From Mesorhizobium hawassense (lineage in GTDB: Bacteria > Pseudomonadota > Alphaproteobacteria > Rhizobiales > Rhizobiaceae), in the NCBI RefSeq assembly GCF_003289945.1, contig NZ_QMBP01000001.1:496001-560000 (forward strand): a stretch of DNA of 64,000 bases, given 5' to 3'. A program made the translations under genes and the position numbers. Positions 16,314-26,123 of the stretch are shown piece by piece (the first letter of the stretch is position 1; every line of letters starts with the position of its first letter). The notes under the pieces are model-generated. The model searched no databases and had not been told where the DNA came from. It saw only the letters and a list, made by a program, of their open reading frames with translations.

Positions 16314-17573
16314 GTGTTCGTATCCTTCTTCCCGCAGCCGAAGCTCTTCTTCACCTCGGCCGCCGCCTGGAGCCTTGCCGCGATCCTGTTCTGGTTTTTC
16401 GGCGGTGAGCAACTGGGCGCTCTCTTGGGCCTGCCGCCTGCTGCCGCCGATGCGCCGCCTATCATCGGCATCGCCGTGCTGTGGTCGAAGCCGTTCCTGT
16501 GGTTCTACATCTACTTCGTACTCTGCGTGGCTGCCTTCTATGCATTCTGGGCCTGGTATTCGCCGCATCCGTGGCAGAACTGGTCGATCCTGATGACCGC
16601 CGTCATCCTGTTCTTCATCTATTTCAATGTTCAGGTCAGTGTCGCCGTCAACAACTGGTATGGCCCGTTCTTTGATTACGTGCAGAACCTGATGTCGGGC
16701 AAGTCGGAGTCGACTAATTCGGAATTTTACATAGGGTTGGCCGATTTCTCCTGGCTAGCGCTGGTCGGCATGAACGTGCAGGTGGTCAATGCCTTCGTCG
16801 TCAGCCACTGGATCTTTCGCTGGCGCACCGCCATGAACAATTATTTCATGGCGCACTGGGGCCAGTTGCGGCATATCGAGGGCGCCTCGCAGCGTATCCA
16901 GGAAGACACGATGCGCTTCTCGCAAATCATGGAGGATCTGGGCTCGACCTTCGTCCAGTCGATCATGACCCTGATCGCCTTTCTGCCGGTGTTGATTCGA
17001 TTGCAGGCCCACATTACCGAGTTGCCAATCATCGGCGCGGTCCCGCAGCCGTTGGTCGTTGCGGCATTGGCGTGGTGTCTGTTCGGAACGATTTCCGTTA
17101 TGGTCGCCGGTCTCAAACTGCCGGGCCTGCAATTCCGAAATCAGCGCGTTGAAGCGGCCTATCGCAAGGAGCTCGTCTATGGTGAGGACCACGCGGACCG
17201 CGCACAACCCGCGACGACGGCCGAACTCTTTGCCAATGTGCGGCATAATTATTTCAGGCTCTACTTCCACTACATCTATTTCAATGTCGTTCGCTACACC
17301 TACCTCCAGGCCGACAACATCTTCTCGCTCCTCATCCTTGGCCCCTCATTGGTTGCCCACAAGATCACCTTCGGCGTCCTGAGCCAGATATCGAATGCTT
17401 TCGGCAAGGTGACCGGATCGCTGCAGTTCCTGCTTACGTCGTGGTCGACCATTGTCGAGCTGCAGTCGGTGCATAAGCGCCTGCGCGCCTTCGAGGCGAC
17501 GCTGGAGGGGGCGCCGCTGCCGGACATCGACCAACGCTATCTCGCCCGGCAGAGTGCCGAGGATCCCGCCTGA
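16314..17573 (+). CDS. bacA: BacA/SbmA-type peptide transporter
   Basis: 419 residues, essentially the length of S. meliloti BacA. Sequence blocks FVSFFPQPKLFFTSAAAWS, PHPWQNWSILMTAVILFFIYFNVQVSVAVNNWYGPFFD, FRWRTAMNNYF and RIQEDTMRF are those of the SbmA/BacA inner-membrane family, which imports proline-rich and NCR-type antimicrobial peptides with proton coupling and is needed for bacteroid survival in some legumes. There is no ATPase domain, which separates it from BclA. The GTG at 16314 has GAGGAAA about 9 nt upstream. It is monocistronic and convergent with the deacetylase gene; a shared hairpin lies between them. Confidence 0.93.
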   Translation: MFVSFFPQPKLFFTSAAAWSLAAILFWFFGGEQLGALLGLPPAAADAPPIIGIAVLWSKPFLWFYIYFVLCVAAFYAFWAWYSPHPWQNWSILMTAVILFFIYFNVQVSVAVNNWYGPFFDYVQNLMSGKSESTNSEFYIGLADFSWLALVGMNVQVVNAFVVSHWIFRWRTAMNNYFMAHWGQLRHIEGASQRIQEDTMRFSQIMEDLGSTFVQSIMTLIAFLPVLIRLQAHITELPIIGAVPQPLVVAALAWCLFGTISVMVAGLKLPGLQFRNQRVEAAYRKELVYGEDHADRAQPATTAELFANVRHNYFRLYFHYIYFNVVRYTYLQADNIFSLLILGPSLVAHKITFGVLSQISNAFGKVTGSLQFLLTSWSTIVELQSVHKRLRAFEATLEGAPLPDIDQRYLARQSAEDPA

Positions 17574-17584
17574 ATCGGATTAGA

Positions 17585-17609
17585 TAGCGGGCGGCTCAGC
17601 CGCCCGCTA
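17585..17609. terminator. Bidirectional hairpin between bacA and the deacetylase gene
   Basis: TAGCGGGCGGC and GCCGCCCGCTA form a perfect 11-bp stem with the loop TCA. That loop is the stop codon of the minus-strand deacetylase gene (17596-17598). It lies 11 bp past the bacA stop, so it can serve both convergent transcripts. No strong T-run follows on either side. Confidence 0.6.
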
Positions 17610-18606
17610 CCGCCTGCGCCTGGCCGCCGCGCTGGCGCTGGATATAGTCGCGAAAACTGATGCACTCGACGTCTGCCTTCACGCAAACCTCGCCGGCGAA
17701 GCGTTCCAGCGCGTTCCAATAGGCGCCGTCGTTCATCAACGTGAAGTGGAAGCCGAGTTCCAGCGGCAGTCGCTTGCCGTTGTACTGCGCCTCGAAGGCG
17801 GCACGAAATGCCTGATAGGCGCGCTCGGTGAATGCGTCCGCCAAGGCCGGCTTCTCGGTGCCGTCTGAGTGGCGGACATAGAGGTTGTAATCCATGGCGA
17901 CCACCGGCTTCGCCTTCGGCCCCTCCGGAATGAGCGGCAGGGCGAAGCGGGTTATGCCGTTTCGGGTCGGCGGCAGCTCGGGGCCGTTCGAGACGCCGCT
18001 GGCGTCATATCGGAAGCCGGCCTCTGGCAGCGCCTCGTAAAGCGCCTTGTTCGTCGAAAGATAAGGCGCGCGAAACCCGACCAGCGCGGATTGGGCGAAA
18101 TCGTGCCAGTCGGCCGGTTCCGGAATGCCGTTGATCGCATAGGCGTTTTGGAAAATGCGCCGGACGGATGCGAATTCGGCCAGCCAGTCGGCCTTACTCC
18201 AGTCCTTGCCGTCGAAATGGCCGCAGGCATGGCTGCCGATGTCGTGGCCCTCGGCAGCCGCGAGCCGGACCTGCGCCAGACGCTCGGCGACGTCCTGCTT
18301 CGAGGCGCCGAAGCCGACATTGGATTTGCCGGCGGCCTTGCCGGGGCCGGCATAATACTGCCGTGTTTCCGGCGAGAGCAGGAAGACGCAGGACAGGAAA
18401 TAGGTGAAATGCGCGCCGGTGCGCTTTGCCAGCGCCCGGCTGCGCTCCCATTGCGAAATCTCGCGCGCGGCGTCGAACGAGATCAGCACCACCTGCTTGG
18501 GTTTGGCCGGCGACGCGCCTGGCGATTTCGGCGGATCGGCCAAGGCCGCATTGGCGCAGGCGAGCGAGGCGAGACTGAATGCAAGGACGCGGTACGAACG
18601 AAGCAT
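17596..18606 (-). CDS. Exported polysaccharide deacetylase-fold protein
   Basis: 336 residues with a signal peptide (MLRSYRVLAFSLASLACANA, cleavage near ALA-DP). NodB-type motifs are visible: motif 1 as LISFDAA, motif 2 as SHACGH (the H-x3-H metal pair) and motif 3 as GFRAPYLS. Motif 1 normally reads FDD; the second aspartate, a metal ligand, is alanine here, so activity may be altered. It would act on periplasmic or surface glycans. ATG 18606 has AAGG 6 nt upstream. Its stop codon is the loop of a hairpin. The family is moderately sure; the substrate is unknown. Confidence 0.85.
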   Translation of the reverse strand: MLRSYRVLAFSLASLACANAALADPPKSPGASPAKPKQVVLISFDAAREISQWERSRALAKRTGAHFTYFLSCVFLLSPETRQYYAGPGKAAGKSNVGFGASKQDVAERLAQVRLAAAEGHDIGSHACGHFDGKDWSKADWLAEFASVRRIFQNAYAINGIPEPADWHDFAQSALVGFRAPYLSTNKALYEALPEAGFRYDASGVSNGPELPPTRNGITRFALPLIPEGPKAKPVVAMDYNLYVRHSDGTEKPALADAFTERAYQAFRAAFEAQYNGKRLPLELGFHFTLMNDGAYWNALERFAGEVCVKADVECISFRDYIQRQRGGQAQAVAGG

Positions 18607-18809
18607 TGGCAACCTTCTGGCAGGACCCTTTCCGGCCGATCAGAAGCCGGCTATCGCGCAAATGTGGCGTCGGTGCGTTCCGGCAAGCCCTGCGGCGCAT
18701 CTGCGGTTCTCAGCCGATTTTCCGGGCCGCCCCCTTCCATGCCGACAAATTTTCGCTAAAACGCGGGCTCAAGAAGCGCCCCCTCGGGGGCAACAATGGT
18801 TTTTGATTG

Positions 18810-19475
18810 ATGTCGGACGACAGTTTTATCCGCGAAGTCAACGAAGAGATGCGTCGCGAGCAGGCGCAGAAGCTTTGGGATCGTTTTGGCCCGGCCATGC
18901 TCGGCATCGCGATCCTGATCGTGCTGGGAACGGCAGCCGTCGTTGGCTACCGCTATTGGGACGAGAGCCGCGCCAACCGCTCGGGTGACGCCTTCTCGGC
19001 CGCGCTCAAGCTCGCCAATGACGGCAAGAACGATGAGGCGATCGCCGCGCTCGACCAGTTGGAGAAGGACGGCTACGGCGCCTATCCGCTGCTCGCCCGC
19101 ATGCGTGCCGCGACCGTCAAGGCCGACAAGGGCGACGTCGACGGCGCTGTCAAGGATTTCGACGAAGTCGCCGCCGACAACGCCATCCCCGGCGGCATCC
19201 GCGACATCGCTCGACTCAGGGCAGCGCTGCTGCTCGTCGATCACGGCTCCTACGCCGATGTCTCCAGCCGCATCGAGGCGTTGACCGCCGACACCAATCC
19301 GCTGCGCCACTCGGCGCGCGAGGCGCTCGGCCTCGCCGCCTGGAAGGACGGCAAGTCGGCGGATGCGCTCAAACTCTTCGACCAGATCTCTTCGGATGAA
19401 GGCGCCCCGCGCAATGTGCGTCAGCGGGCGCAGCTGATGTCCGAACTGATCCGCGGGTCGGGCAACGCCTCGTGA
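18810..19475 (+). CDS. YfgM-like membrane-anchored TPR protein
   Basis: 221 residues. A cytoplasmic start (SDDSFIREVNEEMRREQAQKLWDRFGP) is followed by one membrane segment (MLGIAILIVLGTAAVVGYRYW, about residues 30-50) and a helical TPR-like region in the periplasm. This layout and its position directly upstream of der match the YfgM-type ancillary SecYEG subunit of E. coli, which helps chaperone secreted proteins. The gap to der is 6 bp, so the two are co-transcribed. Confidence 0.85.
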   Translation: MSDDSFIREVNEEMRREQAQKLWDRFGPAMLGIAILIVLGTAAVVGYRYWDESRANRSGDAFSAALKLANDGKNDEAIAALDQLEKDGYGAYPLLARMRAATVKADKGDVDGAVKDFDEVAADNAIPGGIRDIARLRAALLLVDHGSYADVSSRIEALTADTNPLRHSAREALGLAAWKDGKSADALKLFDQISSDEGAPRNVRQRAQLMSELIRGSGNAS

Positions 19476-19481
19476 CCTCGG

Positions 19482-20912
19482 ATGAGCTTCAAAGTCGCCA
19501 TCATCGGCCGGCCTAACGTCGGCAAATCGACTCTTTTCAATCGGCTGGTCGGAAAGAAGCTGGCGCTTGTCGACGACACGCCGGGCGTGACGCGCGACCG
19601 TCGCGTCCATGCGGCAAAACTCTACGATCTTCATTTCGACGTCATCGACACCGCCGGCTTCGAGGATGCGGCCGCCGCGACGCTGCCCGGCCGCATGCGC
19701 CAGCAGACCGAGATCGCCATCCGCGAAGCCGACCTGATCTTCTTCACCGTCGACGCCAAATCCGGCCTGATGCCCGACGACCGCACCTTCGCCGAAGTGG
19801 TGCGCAAATCCGGCAAGCCGGTGGTGCTCGTCGCCAACAAGGCCGAGGCGCGTGGCGCGCAAGGCGGCCTGCTGGAAGCCTGGGAGCTCGGCCTCGGCGA
19901 ACCGATCCCGGTCTCGGCCGAGCACGGCCAGGGCATGCCCGACCTGCGCGACGCGGTGGTCGAAGCGCTTGGCGAGGAACGCACCTTCGGCGAGGACGAC
20001 GAAGACGACAGCGACGAGATCGCCGCCAGCGAGGTGCTGATCGGCGAGGACATCGCCGACCCGGATGCTGAAGCAGCCTATGACGACACCAAGCCGCTGC
20101 GCATCGCCGTCGTCGGCCGTCCCAACGCCGGCAAGTCGACGCTGATCAACGCGCTGATCGGCGAGGAGCGGCTGCTCACCGGCCCGGAAGCCGGCATCAC
20201 CCGCGATTCGATCTCGGTCGACTGGGACTGGCGCGGCCGCAGGATAAAACTGTTCGACACCGCCGGCATGCGGCGCAAGTCGAAGGTGCAGGAGAAGCTC
20301 GAAAAGCTCTCGGTGCAGGACGGCCTGCGCGCCATCCGCTTCGCCGAGATCGTCATCATCGTGCTCGACGCCACCATCCCCTTCGAGAAGCAGGACCTGC
20401 AGATCGCCGACCTCATCATCCGCGAGGGCAGGGCGCCGGTGATCGCTTTCAACAAATGGGACCTGATCGACAACCCGCAGGAACTGCTGGCCGAATTGCG
20501 CGAGAAGACCGAGCGGCTCTTGCCGCAGGTGCGCGGCATCCAGGCAGTGACTGTTTCGGCCGAGACCGGGCGCGGCCTCGACAAGCTGATGGACTCGGTC
20601 ATCAAGACGCACAAGGTGTGGAACAGCCGTGTCTCGACCGGCAAGCTCAACCGTTGGCTGGAAGGCATCCTGGCGCACCATCCGCCGCCCGCCGTCGCCG
20701 GCCGCCGGCTGAAGATCAAATATGTCACCCAGGCAAAGACCCGTCCGCCGGGCTTCGTCGTCTCGTGCTCGCGGCCGGACGCGATGCCGCAATCCTATGT
20801 CCGCTATCTGACCAACAGCCTGCGCGAAGCCTTCGACATGCCTGGCGTGCCGATCCGTATGGCGCTGCGCACGTCGGACAATCCGTTTGCTGGTCGCGCG
20901 AAGAAGCGTTGA
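19482..20912 (+). CDS. der: Ribosome assembly GTPase Der (EngA)
   Basis: 476 residues with two tandem GTPase domains: GRPNVGKS at residues 9-16 and GRPNAGKS near residue 212, with DTAGFED and DTAGMRR as the G3 motifs and NKAE and NKWD as the G4 motifs. The C-terminal KH-like domain holds [19 protein letters not shown]. An acidic linker (EDDEDDSDE) joins the two GTPase domains. Der is essential for 50S subunit maturation. It ends 3 bp before a convergent LysR gene. Confidence 0.97.
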   Translation: MSFKVAIIGRPNVGKSTLFNRLVGKKLALVDDTPGVTRDRRVHAAKLYDLHFDVIDTAGFEDAAAATLPGRMRQQTEIAIREADLIFFTVDAKSGLMPDDRTFAEVVRKSGKPVVLVANKAEARGAQGGLLEAWELGLGEPIPVSAEHGQGMPDLRDAVVEALGEERTFGEDDEDDSDEIAASEVLIGEDIADPDAEAAYDDTKPLRIAVVGRPNAGKSTLINALIGEERLLTGPEAGITRDSISVDWDWRGRRIKLFDTAGMRRKSKVQEKLEKLSVQDGLRAIRFAEIVIIVLDATIPFEKQDLQIADLIIREGRAPVIAFNKWDLIDNPQELLAELREKTERLLPQVRGIQAVTVSAETGRGLDKLMDSVIKTHKVWNSRVSTGKLNRWLEGILAHHPPPAVAGRRLKIKYVTQAKTRPPGFVVSCSRPDAMPQSYVRYLTNSLREAFDMPGVPIRMALRTSDNPFAGRAKKR

Positions 20913-20915
20913 CGC

Positions 20916-21836
20916 TCAGGCGACCTTCTTCAGCACGTCATAAGTCCGCGCGCCCTCGGGTAGCCTCTCCAGCGCCGCCTGCAGCAATATCTCCGCCAAT
21001 CTCGCCGCCACCGGGTCGAGCTCGGCGTCCTTCTGGTGCAGATGCAGCGCCATCATCGGCAGGGCGGGAAGCCCGAGCACGCCCGGCGCGATCGCCCTGA
21101 CATTGGCGGGCAGGCCGATATCGGTGCGGATCGTCAGGCCGAGCCCCGCCGCCACCGCCGCCCAGATGCCGCCGAGGCTGGGGCTGGAGAAGGCCATGCG
21201 CCAGGGCATGCCGGCGCGGTCGAGCGTTTCCGTCGCGACAGTGCGCAGAAGACAGGGCGCCTCGAATACCACCAGCGGCAGCGCCTCGCCGTTGCGCGGA
21301 CCTGCCTCGATCGGTTTCGCCGGACCGATCCAACGCGCCTGCACGTCGGCGATATGGCGGCTGTAGGGCAGGGTGGTGCCGTCATGCCAGGCGAGCGCGA
21401 TGTCGAGACTGCCTGCAAGGACACGCTCGGCGAGATCGTGGCTGCGTCCGATCCGCGCCTCGATGCGCACCTTGGGATGGGCGCGGGCGAAACGGCCGAG
21501 CACGTCGGGCAGCACCGCCTCGCCGAAATCCTCCTGCAGGCCGAGCCGTACCCAGCCTTCCAGTTCGACGTCGCGTATGGCGGAGACCGCCTCGTCGTTG
21601 AGTTCGATCAGCCGCCGTGCGTAGCCGAGCATGGTTTCGCCGGCTTCGGTCAATGCCAGGCCGCGTCCCGCCTTGCGGAAGATCGGCGTATCCGCCTGCT
21701 CCTCGAGCTTCTTCAGTTGCGCGCTGACGGCCGACGTCGAGCGCCCCAGCCGTTCGGCTGCCTTGGCGAAGCTGCCCAGCTCCATACCGGTGACGAAGGT
21801 TCTGAGAACATCGAGATCGAATGTGACGCGGCGCAT
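20916..21836 (-). CDS. LysR-family regulator
   Basis: 306 residues from the ATG that begins MRRVTFDLDVLRTFV; an upstream start at 21869 would add eleven residues. The helix-turn-helix is GSFAKAAERLGRSTSAVSAQLKKLEEQ, followed by the two-lobed effector domain. The gene is divergent from an MFS transporter whose start is 116 bp away, the usual arrangement for a LysR protein and its target, so control of the exporter is likely. Confidence 0.9.
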   Translation of the reverse strand: MRRVTFDLDVLRTFVTGMELGSFAKAAERLGRSTSAVSAQLKKLEEQADTPIFRKAGRGLALTEAGETMLGYARRLIELNDEAVSAIRDVELEGWVRLGLQEDFGEAVLPDVLGRFARAHPKVRIEARIGRSHDLAERVLAGSLDIALAWHDGTTLPYSRHIADVQARWIGPAKPIEAGPRNGEALPLVVFEAPCLLRTVATETLDRAGMPWRMAFSSPSLGGIWAAVAAGLGLTIRTDIGLPANVRAIAPGVLGLPALPMMALHLHQKDAELDPVAARLAEILLQAALERLPEGARTYDVLKKVA

Positions 21837-21952
21837 GAGATAGTCCTGATTTTCAGGATTGTTGGTCAAAAACTTCCTGATTTTATGAATGAAGCTATGA
21901 CGCTACATCCCCTCCGTCAAGCCGGGCAACCGGCCGCCACGGGAATGAGCTC

Positions 21953-23230
21953 ATGTCCGCCATCGTCACACGCAACGACTGCCAACCGCCTGAGGCGCGC
22001 GCCGACAGGGCCGCCGCTCGCCGCGCCTTCGGTCCCAACCACCGGTGGAAGGTGCTGGGCATCGGCGTCGCCGCCAATGCCGGCTTCTCCGCCACCTTCT
22101 CCGGCATTCCGGCGACTGCCGTGGCGATGCGCCAGGCCTATCATCTCGACAACGCCTCGCTCGGCCTGGCGCTCGGGCTTCTCGGTCTTGGGGTGGCGCT
22201 CAGCGAACTGCCCTGGGGCATGCTGACGGACCGCTGGGGCGACCGCCGCGTGCTGCTGACCGGGCTCGGCGCGACGGCGGCGTGGCTGCTCAGCATGGCG
22301 CTACTCGTCGTGCCGACCAGGTCTGTCGTCCCGGGCGTCACGCTGCTCTCGGCGAGCCTGCTCGTGGCCGGCCTGCTCGGCGGCAGCGTCAACGGCTCCA
22401 GCGGCCGCGCCATCATGGGCTGGTTCGGCGAGGGCGAGCGCGGCTTCGCCATGAGCATAAGGCAGACGGCGGTGCCGCTCGGCGGCGGGCTCGGCGCGCT
22501 CGTCCTGCCGTCGCTGGCGCTGGCTTTGGGCTTTACCGCGGTCTTCGGCCTGCTTGCGGCCGTCTCCTTCATCTCTGCCTATTTTACCTGGCGCTGGCTG
22601 CACGAGCCGCCGGTGGGAAGCGGCGGTCACGCCGCCGCAGCGGCAAGCGGCCCGGCGCCGCTTCGCAACATCGAGGTATGGCGCATATCGAGCGCGATCG
22701 GCCTGCTCTGCTTCCCGCAGGTCGCGGTGCTTACCTTCGCTTCGGTCTTCCTGCATGACTTTGCCGGCATGGGCACCTGGGTCACCAGCGCCAGCCTCGC
22801 CACCGTGCAGACCGGCGCCATGGTCATGCGCGTCTGGAGTGGCCGCTTCACCGACCGCCACCGCAACCGCCGTCTGTTCCTGAGATTCTGCAGCGCATTG
22901 AGCACCTTTGCCTTCCTGGCGCTGTGGCTGCTGGTGATCGGCGCCGCCGCAATCCCAGCGCTGGTGCCGCTGCTTCCGCTGATGGTCGTTGTCGCCGGTA
23001 TTTCCGTCTCGGCCTGGCACGGCGTCGCCTACACCGAGCTCGCCACGCTTGCCGGTGCCGGCCATGTCGGCACGGCGCTCAGCCTGGCCAACAGCTTCGT
23101 CTTCATCGGCTTCTGCCTGGTGCCGATCACCATCCCGTGGCTGCTGGTGGTCTTTGCATGGCCGGGCGTGTGGCTCGCGGCCGCGATCTGCGCGGCTGTC
23201 GCCTTTCCGATTTTCCTGCGCCCAGCCTGA
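21953..23230 (+). CDS. MFS transporter
   Basis: 425 residues with about 12 membrane segments and a cytoplasmic N-terminal tail of 40 residues. The loop after helix 2 reads GMLTDRWGDRRVLL, the diagnostic MFS motif A, and a related RVWSGRFTDRHRNRR occurs between helices 8 and 9. The central GRAIMGWFGEGERGFAMSIRQTAVPLGGGLGA resembles drug or organic-acid transporters of the CynX/NarK neighbourhood. It is probably regulated by the divergent LysR gene. The substrate is unknown. Confidence 0.88.
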   Translation: MSAIVTRNDCQPPEARADRAAARRAFGPNHRWKVLGIGVAANAGFSATFSGIPATAVAMRQAYHLDNASLGLALGLLGLGVALSELPWGMLTDRWGDRRVLLTGLGATAAWLLSMALLVVPTRSVVPGVTLLSASLLVAGLLGGSVNGSSGRAIMGWFGEGERGFAMSIRQTAVPLGGGLGALVLPSLALALGFTAVFGLLAAVSFISAYFTWRWLHEPPVGSGGHAAAAASGPAPLRNIEVWRISSAIGLLCFPQVAVLTFASVFLHDFAGMGTWVTSASLATVQTGAMVMRVWSGRFTDRHRNRRLFLRFCSALSTFAFLALWLLVIGAAAIPALVPLLPLMVVVAGISVSAWHGVAYTELATLAGAGHVGTALSLANSFVFIGFCLVPITIPWLLVVFAWPGVWLAAAICAAVAFPIFLRPA

Positions 23231-23367
23231 TTCTTCGCCGGCTGCCGTGAAAACCGCAAGCCGGCTTCACTCAAACATGAAAAGAACACGATCGATGTCG
23301 TTAACCCCGCATCAAGGTTAATGCATCATTGTGACTCTCCGGGGTCAGTAGCGTTCTGGAGAGTTCC

Positions 23368-24549
23368 GTGCATCGACGCGTTTCATTGCGGCTTGCCGCC
23401 GCCGCCGTTGCGAAAAAGCGTTCCTTCCTTCCTCCTTTGGTGCTCGGGCTCGGTATCTGGATCGGCTTTCCGTCGGTCGTCGCCTATCAGGATATGACCA
23501 GCCTGATTTCCGGCCTGGAATCGCCCAACGTCCGCTGGAACGCCTATATCGAGAAATCCGCCGCCGGCTCGGTGCACGCCGCCGAAATGCCCTTTGTCGA
23601 TTCCGTCACCACCGGCTCGCTCTCCGGCTCCGGTGTAAATTTGCCGGGCGTCGGCACGGTAGCCTTTCGCGGCAAGGGCAATGTCGCCGGCGCCACGCCC
23701 GACGAAGACCGCGTCATACGCGCCGACAAGAAGGGTCGCCTGGTCAAGGTGGCGCCGGTCGCTCCGCCAAAGAATTTCAGTGCCGGCTCGATCTTCGAGC
23801 GCACCTCCTCGCTGCTTCGTCCCTCGATGGACAGCAATCTGAAGCTCACCTTCGCCAAGCCCGGCATCAAGGGCAAGGAAGTCCAGATCGCCCAGGCTTT
23901 TCACATCCGCGAGGACAAGCAGCCCGATCCCGAGCTGCCGGCCGCGCTGGTCGCCCTCGTCAACAACGACAAGCCGGATATCCTCGCCACCGCCTACGCC
24001 CAGTCGGCGCCCGATTACGCCAAGTCGTCGCCGTTCGAGGCGCTGCTGCAGGACGATCCGAACGATGGCCGCTTCATCCCGCCGATGGGCAAGGGCGACC
24101 ATGCCTGGATGCAGAACCCGCTGCCGGCGAGTGTGTTCTCCAAGCCGGAGCAGGCTTGCCTTGCCAAGGGCATCTATTTCGAGGCGCGCAGCGAGCCCGT
24201 TCGCGGTCAGGCGGCGGTCGCCCAGGTGATCCTCAACCGCGTCCGCAACCCTGCCTATCCGAAGACCATCTGCGGCGTCGTCTATCAGAACGACGACTGG
24301 TTCAACCGCTGCCAGTTCTCCTTCGCCTGCGACGGCAGGAAGAAGACCATCACCGACCAGGCTTCCTACAAGACCGCCCAGGAGGTCGCCATGGCGGTGA
24401 CCGCCGGCAAGATCTTCATTCCCGAGGTCGGCTCCTCGACGCATTACTACGCCAATTACGTTCATCCCGGCTGGGCGCGCGCCATGCAGCGCATGACCAG
24501 GATCGGCCTGCACATCTTCTACCGCACCTATGGCGGTGGCTGGAGCTGA
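23368..24549 (+). CDS. SleB-like cell wall hydrolase
   Basis: 393 residues. An arginine- and lysine-rich start and one membrane segment (FLPPLVLGLGIWIGFPSVVAY, about residues 20-40) anchor the protein. A long low-conservation linker leads to a C-terminal Hydrolase_2 domain from about residue 260. That domain contains ACLAKGIYFEARSEPVRGQAAVAQVILNR and CQFSFACDG, the SleB/CwlJ core with its catalytic glutamate (FEARSE). It would cleave periplasmic peptidoglycan. The GTG at 23368 has GGAGAG about 5 nt upstream. It is monocistronic. Confidence 0.9.
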   Translation: MHRRVSLRLAAAAVAKKRSFLPPLVLGLGIWIGFPSVVAYQDMTSLISGLESPNVRWNAYIEKSAAGSVHAAEMPFVDSVTTGSLSGSGVNLPGVGTVAFRGKGNVAGATPDEDRVIRADKKGRLVKVAPVAPPKNFSAGSIFERTSSLLRPSMDSNLKLTFAKPGIKGKEVQIAQAFHIREDKQPDPELPAALVALVNNDKPDILATAYAQSAPDYAKSSPFEALLQDDPNDGRFIPPMGKGDHAWMQNPLPASVFSKPEQACLAKGIYFEARSEPVRGQAAVAQVILNRVRNPAYPKTICGVVYQNDDWFNRCQFSFACDGRKKTITDQASYKTAQEVAMAVTAGKIFIPEVGSSTHYYANYVHPGWARAMQRMTRIGLHIFYRTYGGGWS

Positions 24550-24740
24550 GCCGTTAGGCGGCTCTGGTTGAGCCGGTCAAACGACACCTTCCTCCAACCC
24601 CCGGCATGCTCCGGCGGGAGCGCCTTGCCGCGCGGATTCGCCCCGTTGCCTCACGCGGGCGTGAAGGGCACGATGTCGCACCTCGATAAACCATTGATTT
24701 AACAGTCAAAAATACATCGCTTCGAAGTTCGGCCCGTGGC

Positions 24741-24769
24741 TTGACGGGGGCGGACCCTCTAACTATGTT
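24741..24769 (+). promoter_or_regulatory. Predicted promoter of the F0 ATP synthase operon
   Basis: TTGACG at 24741-24746 and TATGTT at 24764-24769 are separated by 17 bp, the optimal sigma70 spacing, 58 bp before the atpI start. The rest of the 277-bp gap 24550-24826 shows nothing else clear. Confidence 0.55.
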
Positions 24770-24826
24770 GCCGGCGACTTTAGAAGCGGACGGACGGCAA
24801 TCGTCTGCCCGGGCAGGGGGGTTGCG

Positions 24827-25219
24827 ATGGCCGACAAAACCGGGCCAGACGGAACCGGAGAAACCGGCCGCGGCAGGCAGCCAGAAGCCACCATCCGCGA
24901 CGACGAACTTGAGCGCCGCCGGCGCGATCTCGAGGCATCGCTTGCGACGAGACGCACGGACCGGCTCGAGGGGAAAGACGAAGCGAAAGCTGCGACCGGC
25001 TACGGTCAGGCGCTGAAACTGTCCAGCGAGTTCATCGCCGGGGTGGTGGTCGGTGTCGGCTTGGGCTGGTTCATCGACCGCGTGGCGGGAACGGCGCCGT
25101 GGGGTCTGATCGTGGGCCTTTTGCTCGGCTTTGGCGCAGGTATACTCAATGTCCTGCGTTCGGCGGGACTGGCATCGGAATTCGGCCAGAGCGGCGAGCC
25201 GCGCGAACCGAAGAAATGA
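24827..25219 (+). CDS. atpI: ATP synthase protein I (AtpI)
   Basis: 130 residues: a charged N-terminal half (ERRRRDLEASLATRRTDRLE) and two membrane helices, GVVVGVGLGWFIDRVAG and LIVGLLLGFGAGILNVL. This is the AtpI/Gene1 layout of alphaproteobacteria. It probably assists c-ring assembly or ion homeostasis. It heads the F0 operon, 64 bp before atpB. Confidence 0.93.
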   Translation: MADKTGPDGTGETGRGRQPEATIRDDELERRRRDLEASLATRRTDRLEGKDEAKAATGYGQALKLSSEFIAGVVVGVGLGWFIDRVAGTAPWGLIVGLLLGFGAGILNVLRSAGLASEFGQSGEPREPKK

Positions 25220-25283
25220 ATGAGGTGCCGCAAGGCGCCAAAGAAACTTAAGAAGCCGGTTGTGGCTTTGACGGGGATAAAAA

Positions 25284-26045
25284 GTGGCTGCTGCTGACAA
25301 GGTCGACCCGATCCACCAGTTCCAGATCCATCCGATCATCCCGCTGCATATCGGCGGCTACGACGTCTCGTTCACCAATTCCGCTTTGTTCATGGTCGTG
25401 ACGGTCCTCGTCGCTTCCGCTTTCCTCTATATGAGCACCGCCAGCCGCGCCCTGATCCCGGGCCGCCTGCAGTCCGTTTCCGAAATGGCCTACGAATTCG
25501 TCGGCAACATGCTGCGCGACGCGGCGGGCAAGCAGGGCATGCAGTTCTTCCCGTTGGTGTTCTCGCTGTTCATGTTCGTGCTGGTCGCCAATCTGATCGG
25601 CCTGTTCCCCTATTTCTTCACCGTCACCAGCCACATCATCGTCACCTTCACGCTTGCCGCGCTGGTCATCGGCACCGTCCTCGTCTACGGCTTCGCCAAG
25701 CATGGCCTCGGCTTCCTCAAGCTGTTCGTGCCGCATGGCGTGCCGGGATATCTCCTGCCGCTGGTGGTGGCGATCGAGATCATCTCCTTCGTCTCGCGCC
25801 CCGTCAGCCTTTCGGTCCGTCTTTTCGCCAACATGCTGGCCGGCCACATCACGCTGAAAGTGTTTTCGGGCTTCGTCGTCAGCCTCAGCGCATTTGGCGC
25901 CGTGGGCATTGCCGGCTCTGTGCTGCCGCTTGCCATGGCGGTCGCGCTCACGGCGCTCGAACTGCTGGTCGCCTTCCTGCAGGCTTATGTGTTCGCGGTG
26001 CTGACCTGCATGTATCTGAACGACGCGCTGCACCCGAGCCACTGA
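25284..26045 (+). CDS. atpB: ATP synthase F0 subunit a
   Basis: 253 residues with five to six membrane helices. The essential arginine of the proton path is in [22 protein letters not shown]. The start is a GTG giving [15 protein letters not shown]; an A-rich stretch and GGGG lie just upstream. Subunit a forms the proton half-channels against the c-ring in the inner membrane. It is followed after 78 bp by atpE. Confidence 0.97.
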   Translation: MAAADKVDPIHQFQIHPIIPLHIGGYDVSFTNSALFMVVTVLVASAFLYMSTASRALIPGRLQSVSEMAYEFVGNMLRDAAGKQGMQFFPLVFSLFMFVLVANLIGLFPYFFTVTSHIIVTFTLAALVIGTVLVYGFAKHGLGFLKLFVPHGVPGYLLPLVVAIEIISFVSRPVSLSVRLFANMLAGHITLKVFSGFVVSLSAFGAVGIAGSVLPLAMAVALTALELLVAFLQAYVFAVLTCMYLNDALHPSH

Positions 26046-26123
26046 TCGATTTTTACCGGCGCCCCGGCGCCAGCATACCCAACGTACCAACTGCAACGAA
26101 CAAGCAACCACAGGAGTTTTGAA

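Noticed and set aside
18756..20792. 678-residue open frame antisense to the YfgM-like gene and der
   Set aside because: It mirrors two well-identified genes, has no family features, and arises from GC-rich third positions on the opposite strand.
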